Assembly: GCA_023252275.1 (NCBI GenBank)
Contig: JAHHGO010000005.1
Coordinates: forward strand, 1-35,263
DNA from: Alphaproteobacteria bacterium
Lineage (GTDB): Bacteria; Pseudomonadota; Alphaproteobacteria; UBA11222
Length of the DNA: 35,263 bases
Direction: 5' to 3'
Shown: positions 7,421 to 15,845 of the stretch, one piece after another
Position numbering within the stretch: position 1 is the first letter of the stretch
Layout of the letters: each line of letters opens with the position of its first letter
Made by a program: the position numbers and the translations under genes
Notes under the pieces: model-generated
Told to the model about the DNA's origin: nothing
Seen by the model: only the letters and a program-made list of their open reading frames with translations
The model's database searches: none

Positions 7421-8335
7421 TTACGCCCTAGCCTTCAATTCGCTTTGCAGGAATTGCATCGTCAAATCCCTGTCGCCAACGCCCAGCAAAGTGCAATTCA
7501 GATCGGTAACGCCAATATCGCGTAACCGGCGGATAGCGGCGCTGATGTCTTTTTCCGATCCGACACAGGCAAAATCGGCGGGACCGGCGGCGCCTTCCAG
7601 ATCCAGCATGGCGCGGTAGGATTTGAGCGTGCCATACATTTTCAAACCCCGTTCCAGACGGTCGCGCACCGCATCCTTATCGGCGACCAGCGCGAAGGGC
7701 ATGCCCGCCACAATGCGCGGCGCGGGCTTGCCGGCTTCTTTCGCGGCCTTGCTGATTTTCGGGATGATGTGCGTTTCCAGCGTCTTCGGCCCGGTCATCC
7801 AGGTGATGGTGCCATCCGCATAGGTTCCCGCCAGCTTCAGCATCACATCGCCAAGCGCCGCCACCACAACGGACGCGCCCTTTGATTCGGCCACGGTGAT
7901 CATGGCGTTGGTCTTATAGAGCTCGCCCGCAAATTGAACTTTTTCATTGCGCAGCGCGGGCATCAGAATTTGCAGATATTCGCGCATATGGCGGGCGGGC
8001 CTGTCATAGGACATGCCCATTGCGCCTTCGATAACCGGCTGATGCGACAGGCCGATGCCCAGTGTGAAGCGCCCCTTGGAGGCGGCCTGCACGGTGGCGG
8101 CTTCCTGCGCCATGGTCAGCGGGTGGCGCGGATAGGTTGGCACCACCGCCGTACCCAGCTTTATGCGGCTGGTTTCACGCCCGATCAGCGCCATCGACAT
8201 CATGGCGTCGAGGCCGAACATGCTCGCGATCCATAGCGTGTCAAAGCCCATCTGCTCGATTTTTTTGGCCTGTTCGATCATGCCGTCAATGGTGCCTTCC
8301 GGCCCAATGCCCGCCGTATTAATGCCTATTTTCAT
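7421..8335 (-). CDS. LLM-class flavin-dependent oxidoreductase
   Basis: The 304-residue TIM-barrel protein belongs to the luciferase-like monooxygenase/F420-dependent reductase superfamily. It begins MKIGINTAGIGPEGT and has GFDTLWIASMFGLDAM, the strand-loop IKLGTAVVPTYPRHP and GRFTLGIGLSHQPVIE, all typical of the F420/FMN-binding barrel. The substrate is unknown. Whether the cofactor is F420 or FMN cannot be read from the sequence. Two adjacent ATGs exist. The one at 8335 has GGGAG seven bases upstream and is preferred; the one at 8338 overlaps the stop of the upstream gene. The gene is translationally coupled to the amidotransferase upstream. Confidence 0.88.
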   Translation of the reverse strand: MKIGINTAGIGPEGTIDGMIEQAKKIEQMGFDTLWIASMFGLDAMMSMALIGRETSRIKLGTAVVPTYPRHPLTMAQEAATVQAASKGRFTLGIGLSHQPVIEGAMGMSYDRPARHMREYLQILMPALRNEKVQFAGELYKTNAMITVAESKGASVVVAALGDVMLKLAGTYADGTITWMTGPKTLETHIIPKISKAAKEAGKPAPRIVAGMPFALVADKDAVRDRLERGLKMYGTLKSYRAMLDLEGAAGPADFACVGSEKDISAAIRRLRDIGVTDLNCTLLGVGDRDLTMQFLQSELKARA

Positions 8336-9132
8336 CATTTGACTCCCTTGCTGTTGATTTTGTGCCGGACCCAGGCCAGCATTGCCTTGCGGAAAGCCTG
8401 GAAAATTGCCGCATAGGCCGGGTTTTCGCCGGCCCGCCATTCCGGATGCCATTGTACACCAAGTGCAAAGCCGGGCGCATCGTCAATCGACACCGCCTCG
8501 ATAGTTCCGTCGGACGCGACGGCTTCAACGTGAAAGCCTTCAGCCAGCCGGTCAATGCCCTGATTATGCGATGAATTGACCCGAAAACGATCGGCGCCGA
8601 GAATGCGGGCAAGCCTGGTTTTCGCCAGCACCGTAATGTCATGCGCCGGGGCATAGCGCTCATCCGGCGAGGCGGCGGGTTTTTTCAGATGGCCATTAAT
8701 ATGATTATGGCGGCCGGGCACTTCCTGCACGAACGGGTGCAGCGTGCCGCCAAAGGCGACATTCATTTCCTGCATGCCGCGGCACACGGCCAGCAGCGGC
8801 ATGCCCTTGGCGACCGTGGCGCGGATCAGCGGCAGGCTGAGCGCATCGCGCTGCGGATCACCCACATTGCCGGCGCGCGGCGGCGGCCCGCCATATAATT
8901 CCGGCGCGACATTGGAAGGCGATCCGGGCAGAAAAATGCCATCGACGGCATCCAGAATATGCGCCAGTTCAAGCGGCCGGCGTGTTACCGGGACCAGCAG
9001 CGGCAGGGCGCCCGCAACATCGCGCACCGCATCAATATATTTTTCGCCCACGGCATGAAACGGCAGATCGCCGATCATTTTCAGATCGCAGGGAATACCC
9101 ACAATCAGCGGGCGTTTTTTGCTTCTGGTCAT
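8335..9132 (-). CDS. Gamma-glutamyl-GABA hydrolase-like class I glutamine amidotransferase
   Basis: The 265-residue protein is of the peptidase C26/PuuD type. The catalytic nucleophile is C117 in AVCRGMQE, and the His/Glu pair is H230 and E232 in VQWHPEW. The oxyanion-side motif FLPGSPSNVAP (67-77) is also typical. Family members hydrolyse gamma-glutamyl-GABA or related gamma-glutamyl amides in polyamine or amine catabolism. The exact substrate here is unknown. It is the first gene of a two-gene unit with the LLM oxidoreductase, sharing its TGA with that gene's upstream ATG. The pairing suggests one degradative pathway, which is inference. Confidence 0.9.
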   Translation of the reverse strand: MTRSKKRPLIVGIPCDLKMIGDLPFHAVGEKYIDAVRDVAGALPLLVPVTRRPLELAHILDAVDGIFLPGSPSNVAPELYGGPPPRAGNVGDPQRDALSLPLIRATVAKGMPLLAVCRGMQEMNVAFGGTLHPFVQEVPGRHNHINGHLKKPAASPDERYAPAHDITVLAKTRLARILGADRFRVNSSHNQGIDRLAEGFHVEAVASDGTIEAVSIDDAPGFALGVQWHPEWRAGENPAYAAIFQAFRKAMLAWVRHKINSKGVK

Positions 9133-9164
9133 GCGGTTACGTCAGCTTGGGTTGCGGCTGGAAA

Positions 9165-9833
9165 TCAGTTTCTATTCTGCGTTCCGGGCGCCGGATCAAG
9201 CAAGATGAATAATTTTGGATCAAGCGGCCCGGCGGCGCGGATATCGCTCAGCCCGATCTGTGTGGTGAGGCCCTGCGCATCGACCACCACCCATTGCCGC
9301 AATTCCACATCGCTGCCGCCCCGATCTGCAAAAATCAAGGTAACTTCGCCTTTTTCCGGCGCGCCCGGATCGCGCAGGCGCACCCGCAACAAGCCGGTGT
9401 CGCGTTTCACGCCAACCACTTCGTTTCCGGAACCAAGTTTGACCTTTTCCGCCAATATGGGGCTGAGCGGCGTCGAGCCGAGCGGATAGCGGTCAATCAT
9501 CGCATCAGCCCCTTCGCGCACAGCGACGGAGGTGCCATCGGCAACAATCAGCATGTCATCGGGCGGCGCATATTCAAACCGCATCCGCCCGGGCCTGTTC
9601 AGAAAAAATTGGCCGCGGCTGACATCGCCATCGGGCGCAATCTGCATGAAACCGGCCGACAGCCGGTCGAGCCGGTTGAGATAGCTATTGACCCGGTCCA
9701 GATCGGCGCGCTGCTGCGCATTCAGCCCGGCCAGCGCATTATTCTGCGAATGCGCCGGAATTTGCGCCGCCGCACCCAGCATGCAGACGAGCGGCAGCGC
9801 GAACAGTAAAACTTTGCGGACTGAAAAAATCAT
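9165..9833 (-). CDS. lolA: LolA-like outer-membrane lipoprotein carrier
   Basis: The 222-residue precursor has a signal peptide (about residues 1-29, ending IPAHS) and a LolA beta-half-barrel domain. The order of segments VNSYLNRLDRLSAGFMQI, GQFFLNRPGRMRFEYAPPD and DMLIVADGTSVAV is characteristic. LolA ferries lipoproteins released by LolCDE across the periplasm to the outer membrane. The downstream residues LRQWVVVDAQGLTTQIGLSDIR match the family C-terminal strand. It is a stand-alone gene between the amidotransferase and a secreted protein of unknown function on the same strand. Confidence 0.9.
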   Translation of the reverse strand: MIFSVRKVLLFALPLVCMLGAAAQIPAHSQNNALAGLNAQQRADLDRVNSYLNRLDRLSAGFMQIAPDGDVSRGQFFLNRPGRMRFEYAPPDDMLIVADGTSVAVREGADAMIDRYPLGSTPLSPILAEKVKLGSGNEVVGVKRDTGLLRVRLRDPGAPEKGEVTLIFADRGGSDVELRQWVVVDAQGLTTQIGLSDIRAAGPLDPKLFILLDPAPGTQNRN

Positions 9834-9897
9834 GCGGCAAATTAGCAGAAGCCAGGGTGATTGAATAATGCTTAGTTCGCATTATCTGGGGACCGGA

Positions 9898-10569
9898 TCA
9901 CCGGACTGCAATGGGCTGAACCGCGCTGACCGGCCGGTAGGCAATATGTTTGATCAGAAAATCACTGGAATCACTGGTGATCAGGCCCGGTTCAATCTCC
10001 GCCCCGGTTTCGGTTACATAGGGCGTGGCGAACAATTCCAGCCGGTCAAAGGGCTGTGGCGCCGCAATCCGTATCTGATGCGCGCCGCCCTTTTGTCCGG
10101 GCAGGAACAGGCCTTCACCGACCAGCGCGCCGCCGCGATAGGCCCGCCATCCGCCGCGTTCGTGATAGCTGACACCGCCCCATGCGCCTTCATCACGATG
10201 AAAATAATCCACATCAATATCGGTTTGCGTGACGGGCTGATCAAACTGGATAATGATCTGTTCGGAGCGGTTTTCTACCGGATCAAATCCAGTTTCCGCC
10301 TTGATGGCGGGCGCGCTGGCCTGTGCGCCCGCCGCACCGACGCCTTCGCGATGCCGGCCGACGGCCATAGCCGTCGGGGCGTCATCGCGCACATTTTTCG
10401 CCAACAGATGCAGCCCTGCGGGATCCTCTGATCTGCTATTGACCAGATCCACATCAACCCAGCCCGTTTCTTGCGCCACGATCAGGCCCGAAGACACTGA
10501 TTGTGCAAAAACCGGCTGCATGACGCCAGCCATCAACGAAACCATATATCCCAGAACGATCCGGAGCAT
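9898..10569 (-). CDS. Secreted protein of unknown function
   Basis: I do not recognise this 223-residue protein. A clear signal peptide ends PVFAQ (residue 23). The mature part is Gly/Asp-rich and beta-strand-like, with alternating hydrophobic segments (IIIQFDQPVTQTDIDVDYF, HQIRIAAPQPFDRLELFAT) and a closing SSDFLIKHIAYRP. This suggests a beta-sandwich or carbohydrate-binding-like fold, by pattern only. There are no cysteines in the mature part. It lies upstream of lolA with a 64-base space, so the two could be cotranscribed. GAGGCGG precedes the ATG. Confidence 0.75.
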   Translation of the reverse strand: MLRIVLGYMVSLMAGVMQPVFAQSVSSGLIVAQETGWVDVDLVNSRSEDPAGLHLLAKNVRDDAPTAMAVGRHREGVGAAGAQASAPAIKAETGFDPVENRSEQIIIQFDQPVTQTDIDVDYFHRDEGAWGGVSYHERGGWRAYRGGALVGEGLFLPGQKGGAHQIRIAAPQPFDRLELFATPYVTETGAEIEPGLITSDSSDFLIKHIAYRPVSAVQPIAVR

Positions 10570-10719
10570 TGGCCGCCTCTTCTTCGAAAGGTTAATATAT
10601 GGTTAATTTTTCCCTGTGACCGCATATCAGCATGGGAGCGCCCTTCCGATCAAGACGATTCCGATGGGCATGAATGGCGTGTTAGGATCGCGTCAAACTC
10701 ACAGAAGGGGAGCATGAAA

Positions 10720-11709
10720 ATGCGGGCGATGATGGTGCGCGAAAACAGTCTGGACATGTCGGTGATGCAACTGGAGGATGTAAATTTGCCGCCGCCCGGC
10801 GAAAAAGAGGTGCGGGTGCGCATTCGCGCCGCGTCCACCCAGTTTCCCGATATTCTGATGATCCAGAAAAAATATCAGTATCAGCCGCCGCTGCCCTATA
10901 TTCCGGGTACGGAGTTTGCGGGCGATGTGGTGGCGCTGGGCGAAGGCGTCACGCAGTGGAAAATCGGCGATGCCGTGGTGGCGGGCATGTTGTCTGGCGG
11001 CGGTTTCGCCGAAGAGGTGAATGCGCATGAAGGCGCATTGCGGCGCAAGCCGTCGCCATTAAGTTATGGTCAGGCCTGCTCGTTCCGTTCGGCCTATCTG
11101 ACCGCGCAAGTATCGCTGATCCGGCGCGGCGAATTACAGCCGGGCGAAACCCTGCTGGTGCATGGCGCTGCGGGCGGCGTGGGGCTGGCCGCCGTCGAAG
11201 TCGGCAAGATGCTGGGGGCCACTGTTATCGGCACCGGCAGCACCGATGCAAAACTGGCCGTGGTGCGCAAGTATGGCGCGGATCACGTGATCAATTATGG
11301 CGCGGATTTCAAACGGGGCTTTCGCGAAAAAGTGAAAGAGCTGACCGGCGGCAATGGCGCCGATGTGATTTATGACCCGGTGGGCGGCGATGTGTTTGAT
11401 GAATCAATCCGCTGCATCAATTGGGGCGGGCGGCTGCTGATTATCGGCTTTACCTCCGGGCGGATTCCTTCCGCGCCGGTAAACATGCCGCTGATCAAGG
11501 GATTTTCCATTGTCGGCGTGCGCGCCGGAGAATATGGCCGCAAGGACCCGCAAAAGGGCCGTGAGAATATCGCCATGGTTGATCAGTGGGCGGAGGAAGG
11601 CAAAATCAATCCCTATGTCTGCGCCGAAGTGCCGCTGGAACGCGCCCATGAGGCCCTGGCCATGATCCAGGACCGCACGGTTGTCGGGCGCGTCGTTGTG
11701 GTGATGTGA
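10720..11709 (+). CDS. NADPH:quinone oxidoreductase-like MDR enzyme
   Basis: The 329-residue protein is a zinc-independent medium-chain dehydrogenase/reductase. It has a GroES-like N-terminal half (PPLPYIPGTEFAGDVVALGEGV) and a Rossmann half with HGAAGGVGLAAVEVGK (NADPH loop) and GADHVINYGADF. The Cys and His zinc ligands of alcohol dehydrogenases are absent, as expected for quinone oxidoreductases. Two in-frame ATGs occur at 10714 and 10720. AGGGGAG at 10706-10712 is seven bases from the second, which I prefer; longer upstream frames lack homology-like sequence. It points toward the SDR array but is on the opposite strand and ends at a hairpin terminator. Confidence 0.9.
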   Translation: MRAMMVRENSLDMSVMQLEDVNLPPPGEKEVRVRIRAASTQFPDILMIQKKYQYQPPLPYIPGTEFAGDVVALGEGVTQWKIGDAVVAGMLSGGGFAEEVNAHEGALRRKPSPLSYGQACSFRSAYLTAQVSLIRRGELQPGETLLVHGAAGGVGLAAVEVGKMLGATVIGTGSTDAKLAVVRKYGADHVINYGADFKRGFREKVKELTGGNGADVIYDPVGGDVFDESIRCINWGGRLLIIGFTSGRIPSAPVNMPLIKGFSIVGVRAGEYGRKDPQKGRENIAMVDQWAEEGKINPYVCAEVPLERAHEALAMIQDRTVVGRVVVVM

Positions 11710-11719
11710 TAACGCGCGG

Positions 11720-11740
11720 GCGAAGCTGAAGCTTCGCTTT
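11720..11740 (+). terminator. Hairpin terminator after the MDR gene
   Basis: GCGAAGC (11720-11726) pairs perfectly with GCTTCGC (11731-11737) around a TGAA loop, then TTT. The T-run is short, so efficiency is uncertain. A second, REP-like palindrome follows immediately. Confidence 0.55.
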
Positions 11741-11801
11741 AGAGCGGCATGCGGTAAGATTGAATCACTTCTTATTCAATCTAACAGGATAAAATTGCTC
11801 T
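11741..11801. repeat. REP-like palindrome with nested stems
   Basis: The inner arms AGATTGAAT (11757-11765) and ATTCAATCT (11774-11782) are perfectly complementary. The outer arms AGAGC (11741-11745) and GCTCT (11797-11801) close a 61-base imperfect hairpin. The GATTGAATCA core next to GCTCT resembles dispersed intergenic repeats of alphaproteobacteria. It sits between the convergent MDR gene and SDR copy 1. Confidence 0.65.
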
Positions 11802-11844
11802 GGCCGGATGGAGGGGCGTGAATTTGATGCGCCCCCAAACCCTG

Positions 11845-12702
11845 TCAACCCGGCAGCAGGCCCGATTGCTTCACGCCTTTCAGCGACTTGCAATTCGCCG
11901 CCCAGTCATAGGCTTCTGTCAGGCGTTTGCAGCGGGTTTCGATCAGATGTTTCAGCCCCGGATCGGTGAAGATGTAAAGCTGATCGGCCTGCATGGCTTC
12001 CAGCACCAGATGCCCGACAATATCGGGATTGAGGCCCTGGGCCAGCATTTCCGCCGTTCTATCGCGCGGGTTCGGCGCGACAGAGCCGCCATATTGATCA
12101 GGCCGGTTGCGGCCCGAATTGCCGATATTGGTGGCGACCACGCCGGGGCACAGAACCGATGCGCCAATATTATCCTTGCGATGATCGGCCGCGAAGGTTT
12201 CCATCATGCCGACCACGGCGAATTTCGTGGCGTTGTACGGCCCAGCGCCGCGCAGGCCAACCATGCCCGCCATGGATGCGGTGCTGATCACATGCCCGCC
12301 CTCGCCATGCGCCAGGATCAGCGGCACAAACGCCTGCAACCCATAGACGACGCCCCACAGATTGACATCCACCACCCAGTTCCAGTTGCGGATGCTGCAG
12401 CTTTCACTATAGCCGCCCACGGCGACACCGGCATTATTGCTGATGACATGCACCTTGCCGAATGTGTCGACGGTTTTCTTGGCGGCGTTCTGCACCGATT
12501 CGAGCTTGGTGACATCGACCTGCACGCAGGCGGCCTCAAGCCCTTTGGCTTTCAGTTCATCCACCGCCTTTTGAGCGGGGGCCAGTTCAATATCGCCGAT
12601 CATGACCTTCATGCCCGCAGCGGCGAATGCGCGCGCCATGCCCAGGCCCATGCCGCTGGCGCCGCCGGTGATAAAGGCAACTTTTCCTTTTACGTCTTTC
12701 AT
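11845..12702 (-). CDS. SDR family oxidoreductase, tandem copy 1
   Basis: This 285-residue classical short-chain dehydrogenase is one of four adjacent paralogs. The cofactor motif TGGASGMG is at 12-19, NNAG at 89-92, N114, and catalytic S143, Y156 and K160 (YNATK) are all in place, so it should be active. The protein has an acidic D37 after beta-2 (IGDIE), which favours NAD+ over NADP+. The C-terminal 60 residues (DPGLKHLIETRCKRLTEAYDWAANC) are longer than in minimal SDRs and shared by all four copies. The substrate is unknown. A ribosome site is weak here, suggesting translation from an upstream-initiated transcript. Confidence 0.9.
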   Translation of the reverse strand: MKDVKGKVAFITGGASGMGLGMARAFAAAGMKVMIGDIELAPAQKAVDELKAKGLEAACVQVDVTKLESVQNAAKKTVDTFGKVHVISNNAGVAVGGYSESCSIRNWNWVVDVNLWGVVYGLQAFVPLILAHGEGGHVISTASMAGMVGLRGAGPYNATKFAVVGMMETFAADHRKDNIGASVLCPGVVATNIGNSGRNRPDQYGGSVAPNPRDRTAEMLAQGLNPDIVGHLVLEAMQADQLYIFTDPGLKHLIETRCKRLTEAYDWAANCKSLKGVKQSGLLPG

Positions 12703-12793
12703 TGTGTTTATGCCGTCCGCTGGTGCAGACGCCTCCCTTGGCTGAAGTGATGCGGGGCGTTTTCGCCGCCCCGCCTTATTATGAAGTTTTAAG

Positions 12794-13666
12794 CTATTTC
12801 GTCAGCAGACCGCCGGGTAGCGGACCGGCCTGTTTTTCACCTTTCAGCGCCTTGCAGTTCGCCGCCCAGTCATAACCCTGCAGAATGCGCTTGGTGCGGG
12901 TTTCGATAATGTGGCGCAGGCTGGGATCCGTGAAGATGTAGAACTGATTTTCCTGAATGGCTTCCAGCACCTGACGGCCTACCGCATCGGGATTCAGGCC
13001 CTTGGCCAGCTCTGTTGCCGAAATGCCCTTGTCGCTGGCCTTCGCCGCGCCGCCATACTCTTCCTGCCGGTTGCGGGTGGAGCTGGCGATATTGGTGGCG
13101 ACCAGGCCCGGACACAGCACCGAAGAGCTGATATTATCCTTGCGATGTTCCGCCGCAAAAGTTTCCATGATGCCGACCACTGCGAATTTCGTTGCATTAT
13201 ACGGCCCCGCGCCGCGCAGACCGGCCATGCCCGCCATCGACGCCGTGCTGGTCACATGACCGCCTTCGCCATGCGACAGGATCAGCGGCACAAAAGCCTG
13301 CAACCCGTGTACAACACCCCACAGATTGACATCCACCACCCAATGCCAGTTGCGCATGTCGCACGTTTCGCTCATGCCGAACACGCCGATACCGGCATTA
13401 TTGCTGATCAGATGCACCTTGCCGAAGGTGTCCACGGTCTTTTTGGCGGCGGCGTGCATTTGATCCAGCTTGGTCACATCGACCTGAAGCCATGCGGCCT
13501 CATAGCCTTTGCCGGTCAGTTCATCCGCCGCGCGCTTCGCGGGTTCGGCCTCAATATCGGCGACCATGACCTTCATGCCGGCGGCAGCGAAGGCGCGCGC
13601 CATGCCAAGACCCATGCCGCTGGCGCCGCCGGTGATGAACGCGACTTTTCCCTTTACGTCTTTCAT
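12794..13666 (-). CDS. SDR family oxidoreductase, tandem copy 2
   Basis: The 290-residue protein is very close to copy 1, especially in the first 35 residues (MKDVKGKVAFITGGASGMGL is identical). It keeps TGxxxGxG, NNAGIGVFG, the serine of TSTASMAG and the YNATK active site. It differs from copy 1 in the loop after TRNR (EEYGGAAKASDKGISATE) and ends PLPGGLLTK. I use the ATG at 13666, where the paralogs all begin and GGCGGGG precedes; a longer frame to 13741 is not shared. Copy 1 starts 91 bases downstream, so cotranscription is likely. Confidence 0.9.
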   Translation of the reverse strand: MKDVKGKVAFITGGASGMGLGMARAFAAAGMKVMVADIEAEPAKRAADELTGKGYEAAWLQVDVTKLDQMHAAAKKTVDTFGKVHLISNNAGIGVFGMSETCDMRNWHWVVDVNLWGVVHGLQAFVPLILSHGEGGHVTSTASMAGMAGLRGAGPYNATKFAVVGIMETFAAEHRKDNISSSVLCPGLVATNIASSTRNRQEEYGGAAKASDKGISATELAKGLNPDAVGRQVLEAIQENQFYIFTDPSLRHIIETRTKRILQGYDWAANCKALKGEKQAGPLPGGLLTK

Positions 13667-13793
13667 GCTGATTACCCCGCCTGCCTGCGCAAGCGCCTCC
13701 CTGTTCTGAGTGAAGCGGGGCTTGTTGTGCGCGCCCCGCAATTTTTATGTGCCGCCAGCTTTGCCTAACAACGGACGCGGGTCAAGCCGATTG

Positions 13794-14666
13794 CTATTCC
13801 GACATCATATTGGATGGCAGCGCGCCGGATTGTTTCTGGCCCGCCAGCGCCTTGCATTTATCGGCCCAGTCATAACCCGCCATCAAACGCCTGTGCCGCG
13901 ATTCGATCATCTTGCGCATGGTTGGATCGGTGAAAATATAGGGCTGATTGTCGATGATGGCTTCCAGCACCTGCTTGCCGACAATATCAGGATGCAGGCC
14001 CTGCGCCAGCACATCGGCGATGCGTTCTTTCGAGCTTGGCGGCGCCGCGCCGCCATAATCATCCTGGCGGTTACGGGTGGAGGTGGAAATATTGGTCGCC
14101 ACCGCGCCGGGGCACAGCACCGAAATGCCCAGATTGGTCTTGCGGTTTTCCGCCATCATGGTTTCCATGATGCCGACCACCGCGAATTTGGTGGCGTTGT
14201 ACGGACCCGCGCCGCTAAGCCCAACCATGCCCGCCATCGATGACGTGCTGACCACATGGCCGCCTTCGCCGTGCGACAGGATCAACGGCACAAAGGCCTG
14301 TAACCCATAGACAACGCCCCACAGATTGACATCCACCACCCATTCCCAATTTTTGAGATTGCAGGTTTCGCTTTTGCCGAACACGCCGATGCCGGCATTG
14401 TTGCTGAGCACATGCACTTTGCCGAATGTGTCGACGGTTTTTTTCGCCGCCGCCTGCATATCCGGCATTTTGGTGACATCCAGCCGCACGCAGGCCACGT
14501 CATAGCCTTTGGCCTTCAGCGCATCGGTTTCGCGCTGCAGGGGGCCGGCTTCAATATCGGCCAGCATCACTTTCATGCCCGCCTCTGCAAAGGCCCGCGC
14601 CATGCCAAGGCCCATGCCGCTGGCGGCGCCCGTGACAAACGCCACTTTTCCCTTTACGTCTTTCAT
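13794..14666 (-). CDS. SDR family oxidoreductase, tandem copy 3
   Basis: The 290-residue third paralog begins MKDVKGKVAFVTGAASGMGL and keeps the full set of SDR motifs: TGxxxGxG, NNAGIGVFGKSE, the serine of STSSMAGM and YNATK. It resembles copy 2 in NNAGIGVFG and copy 4 in METMMAENRKTNLGISVLCPGAVATNI, so parts of the array look mosaic. GGGAGA precedes the start. It lies 127 bases upstream of copy 2. Confidence 0.9.
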   Translation of the reverse strand: MKDVKGKVAFVTGAASGMGLGMARAFAEAGMKVMLADIEAGPLQRETDALKAKGYDVACVRLDVTKMPDMQAAAKKTVDTFGKVHVLSNNAGIGVFGKSETCNLKNWEWVVDVNLWGVVYGLQAFVPLILSHGEGGHVVSTSSMAGMVGLSGAGPYNATKFAVVGIMETMMAENRKTNLGISVLCPGAVATNISTSTRNRQDDYGGAAPPSSKERIADVLAQGLHPDIVGKQVLEAIIDNQPYIFTDPTMRKMIESRHRRLMAGYDWADKCKALAGQKQSGALPSNMMSE

Positions 14667-14742
14667 AATCTTATCTCCCGCTGATTACTCCGTTCACGGA
14701 GTTATGTGATTGTTGGTGATCATTGAATTGCAATCCATATGC

Positions 14743-14838
14743 CGTCATTACGAGCGAAGCGCGTCAATCCAGAGTCACAAGGCACGGCCTTGATTTGCCG
14801 CTCTGGATTGCCACGCCGCTTCGCTCCTCGCAATGACG
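14743..14838. repeat. REP-like palindrome (CGTCATTACGAGCGAAGC type) between SDR copies 3 and 4
   Basis: The outer arms CGTCATTACGAG and CTCGCAATGACG match with one mismatch. Inner arms CAATCCAGAG (14765-14774) and CTCTGGATTG (14811-14820) are perfect. The 96-base element can fold into one long interrupted hairpin. Its outer sequence is of the widely dispersed type GTCATTGCGAGNAGCGAAGC seen in many proteobacteria. It is the only such element inside the SDR array and lies where the paralogs diverge in spacing. Confidence 0.8.
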
Positions 14839-14864
14839 ATGAAAACATACATGCTTTAACTTGC

Positions 14865-15722
14865 CTATTTACGTTGCAGGCTGCCCTGCTTGGCGCCCGC
14901 CAGCGCATCGCAGCTATCGGCCCAGTCATAGCCCGACAGGATTTTGCGAAAGCGCGATTCAACCATCTTTCGCATATTGGGATCGGTGAAAATATAGGGC
15001 TGGTTTTTCAGAATGGCTTCCAGCACCTGCTTGCCGACCACATCGGGATGCAGGCCCTGGGCCAGCGCCTCATTGCTGATGTCCAGATCGCTGGGAACGG
15101 CCGCGCCGCCATATTCCTGCTGCCGGTTGCGGGTCGAGCTGCCGATATTGGTGGCCACCGCGCCCGGGCACAGCACCGAAACGCCGATATTGCTGTTGCG
15201 ATTTTCCGCCATCATGGTTTCCATCATGCCGACCACCGCAAATTTCGCCGCATTATAGGGGCCAAGATTGCGCACCCCATACATGCCCGCCATTGAGGCG
15301 GTGGCCATCACATGGCCTTCCTCGCCATGCGATCTGATCAACGGCATAAAGGCCTGCAAGCCATAGACAACGCCCCACAGATTGACATCGACGCACCAGC
15401 GCCAGTTGCGCATGTCGCAGGTTTCGGATTTGCCGCCGACGCCGACGCCCGCATTGTTGCACAGCACATGCACCTTGCCGAAGGTCTCGATGGTTTTTTT
15501 GGCGGCGTTGTGCAGCGCTTCTTCCTTGGTGACATCCACCTGCACACCGGCCACGTCATAGCCCTTGGCTTTCAGATCGGCGACCTGGGCCTGCAATGTC
15601 GTGTCCTCAATGTCGCTGAGCATCACCTTCATGCCCGCCGCGCCAAATGCGCGCGCCATGCCCAGGCCCATGCCGCTCGCCGCGCCTGTGATGAACGCCA
15701 CTTTTCCCTTTACGTCTTTCAT
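14865..15722 (-). CDS. SDR family oxidoreductase, tandem copy 4 (first of the array)
   Basis: The 285-residue protein is the promoter-proximal copy. Motifs: TGAASGMG at 12-19, NNAGVGVGGKSE, the serine of ATASMAGM, and YNAAK in place of YNATK, with the essential Tyr and Lys kept. It ends AGAKQGSLQRK, lacking the GxLP tail of the other three. GGAGGGAAG lies just before the ATG, the best ribosome site of the four. A palindromic repeat separates it from copy 3, possibly a partial transcription barrier. Confidence 0.9.
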   Translation of the reverse strand: MKDVKGKVAFITGAASGMGLGMARAFGAAGMKVMLSDIEDTTLQAQVADLKAKGYDVAGVQVDVTKEEALHNAAKKTIETFGKVHVLCNNAGVGVGGKSETCDMRNWRWCVDVNLWGVVYGLQAFMPLIRSHGEEGHVMATASMAGMYGVRNLGPYNAAKFAVVGMMETMMAENRNSNIGVSVLCPGAVATNIGSSTRNRQQEYGGAAVPSDLDISNEALAQGLHPDVVGKQVLEAILKNQPYIFTDPNMRKMVESRFRKILSGYDWADSCDALAGAKQGSLQRK

Positions 15723-15811
15723 GATCTTCCCTCCGGTTTATATTTTTATTACCCGAATGTTACCGCACCTCCGCCCCGAATTGACAGAAGAATCCGCAGC
15801 CCGGACCCATC

Positions 15812-15839
15812 TTGACAAGCCGCTCAATATACATACATT
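15812..15839 (+). promoter_or_regulatory. Putative promoter/operator of the brnTA locus
   Basis: TTGACA at 15812-15817 with a 16-base spacer leads to TACATT at 15834-15839. The predicted transcript start would fall at or next to the brnT ATG (15846), so the message may be leaderless. The stretch from 15826 to 15849 is AT-rich with three TACAT copies around a TGTACA palindrome, a plausible site for autoregulation by the ribbon-helix-helix antitoxin. Consensus matching only. Confidence 0.45.
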
Positions 15840-15845
15840 GTACAT

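Noticed and set aside
10501-10719. Upstream extension of the MDR enzyme (to 402 residues)
   Set aside because: The added residues lack homology-like features, overlap the divergent secreted-protein gene, and a good ribosome site lies before the ATG at 10720.
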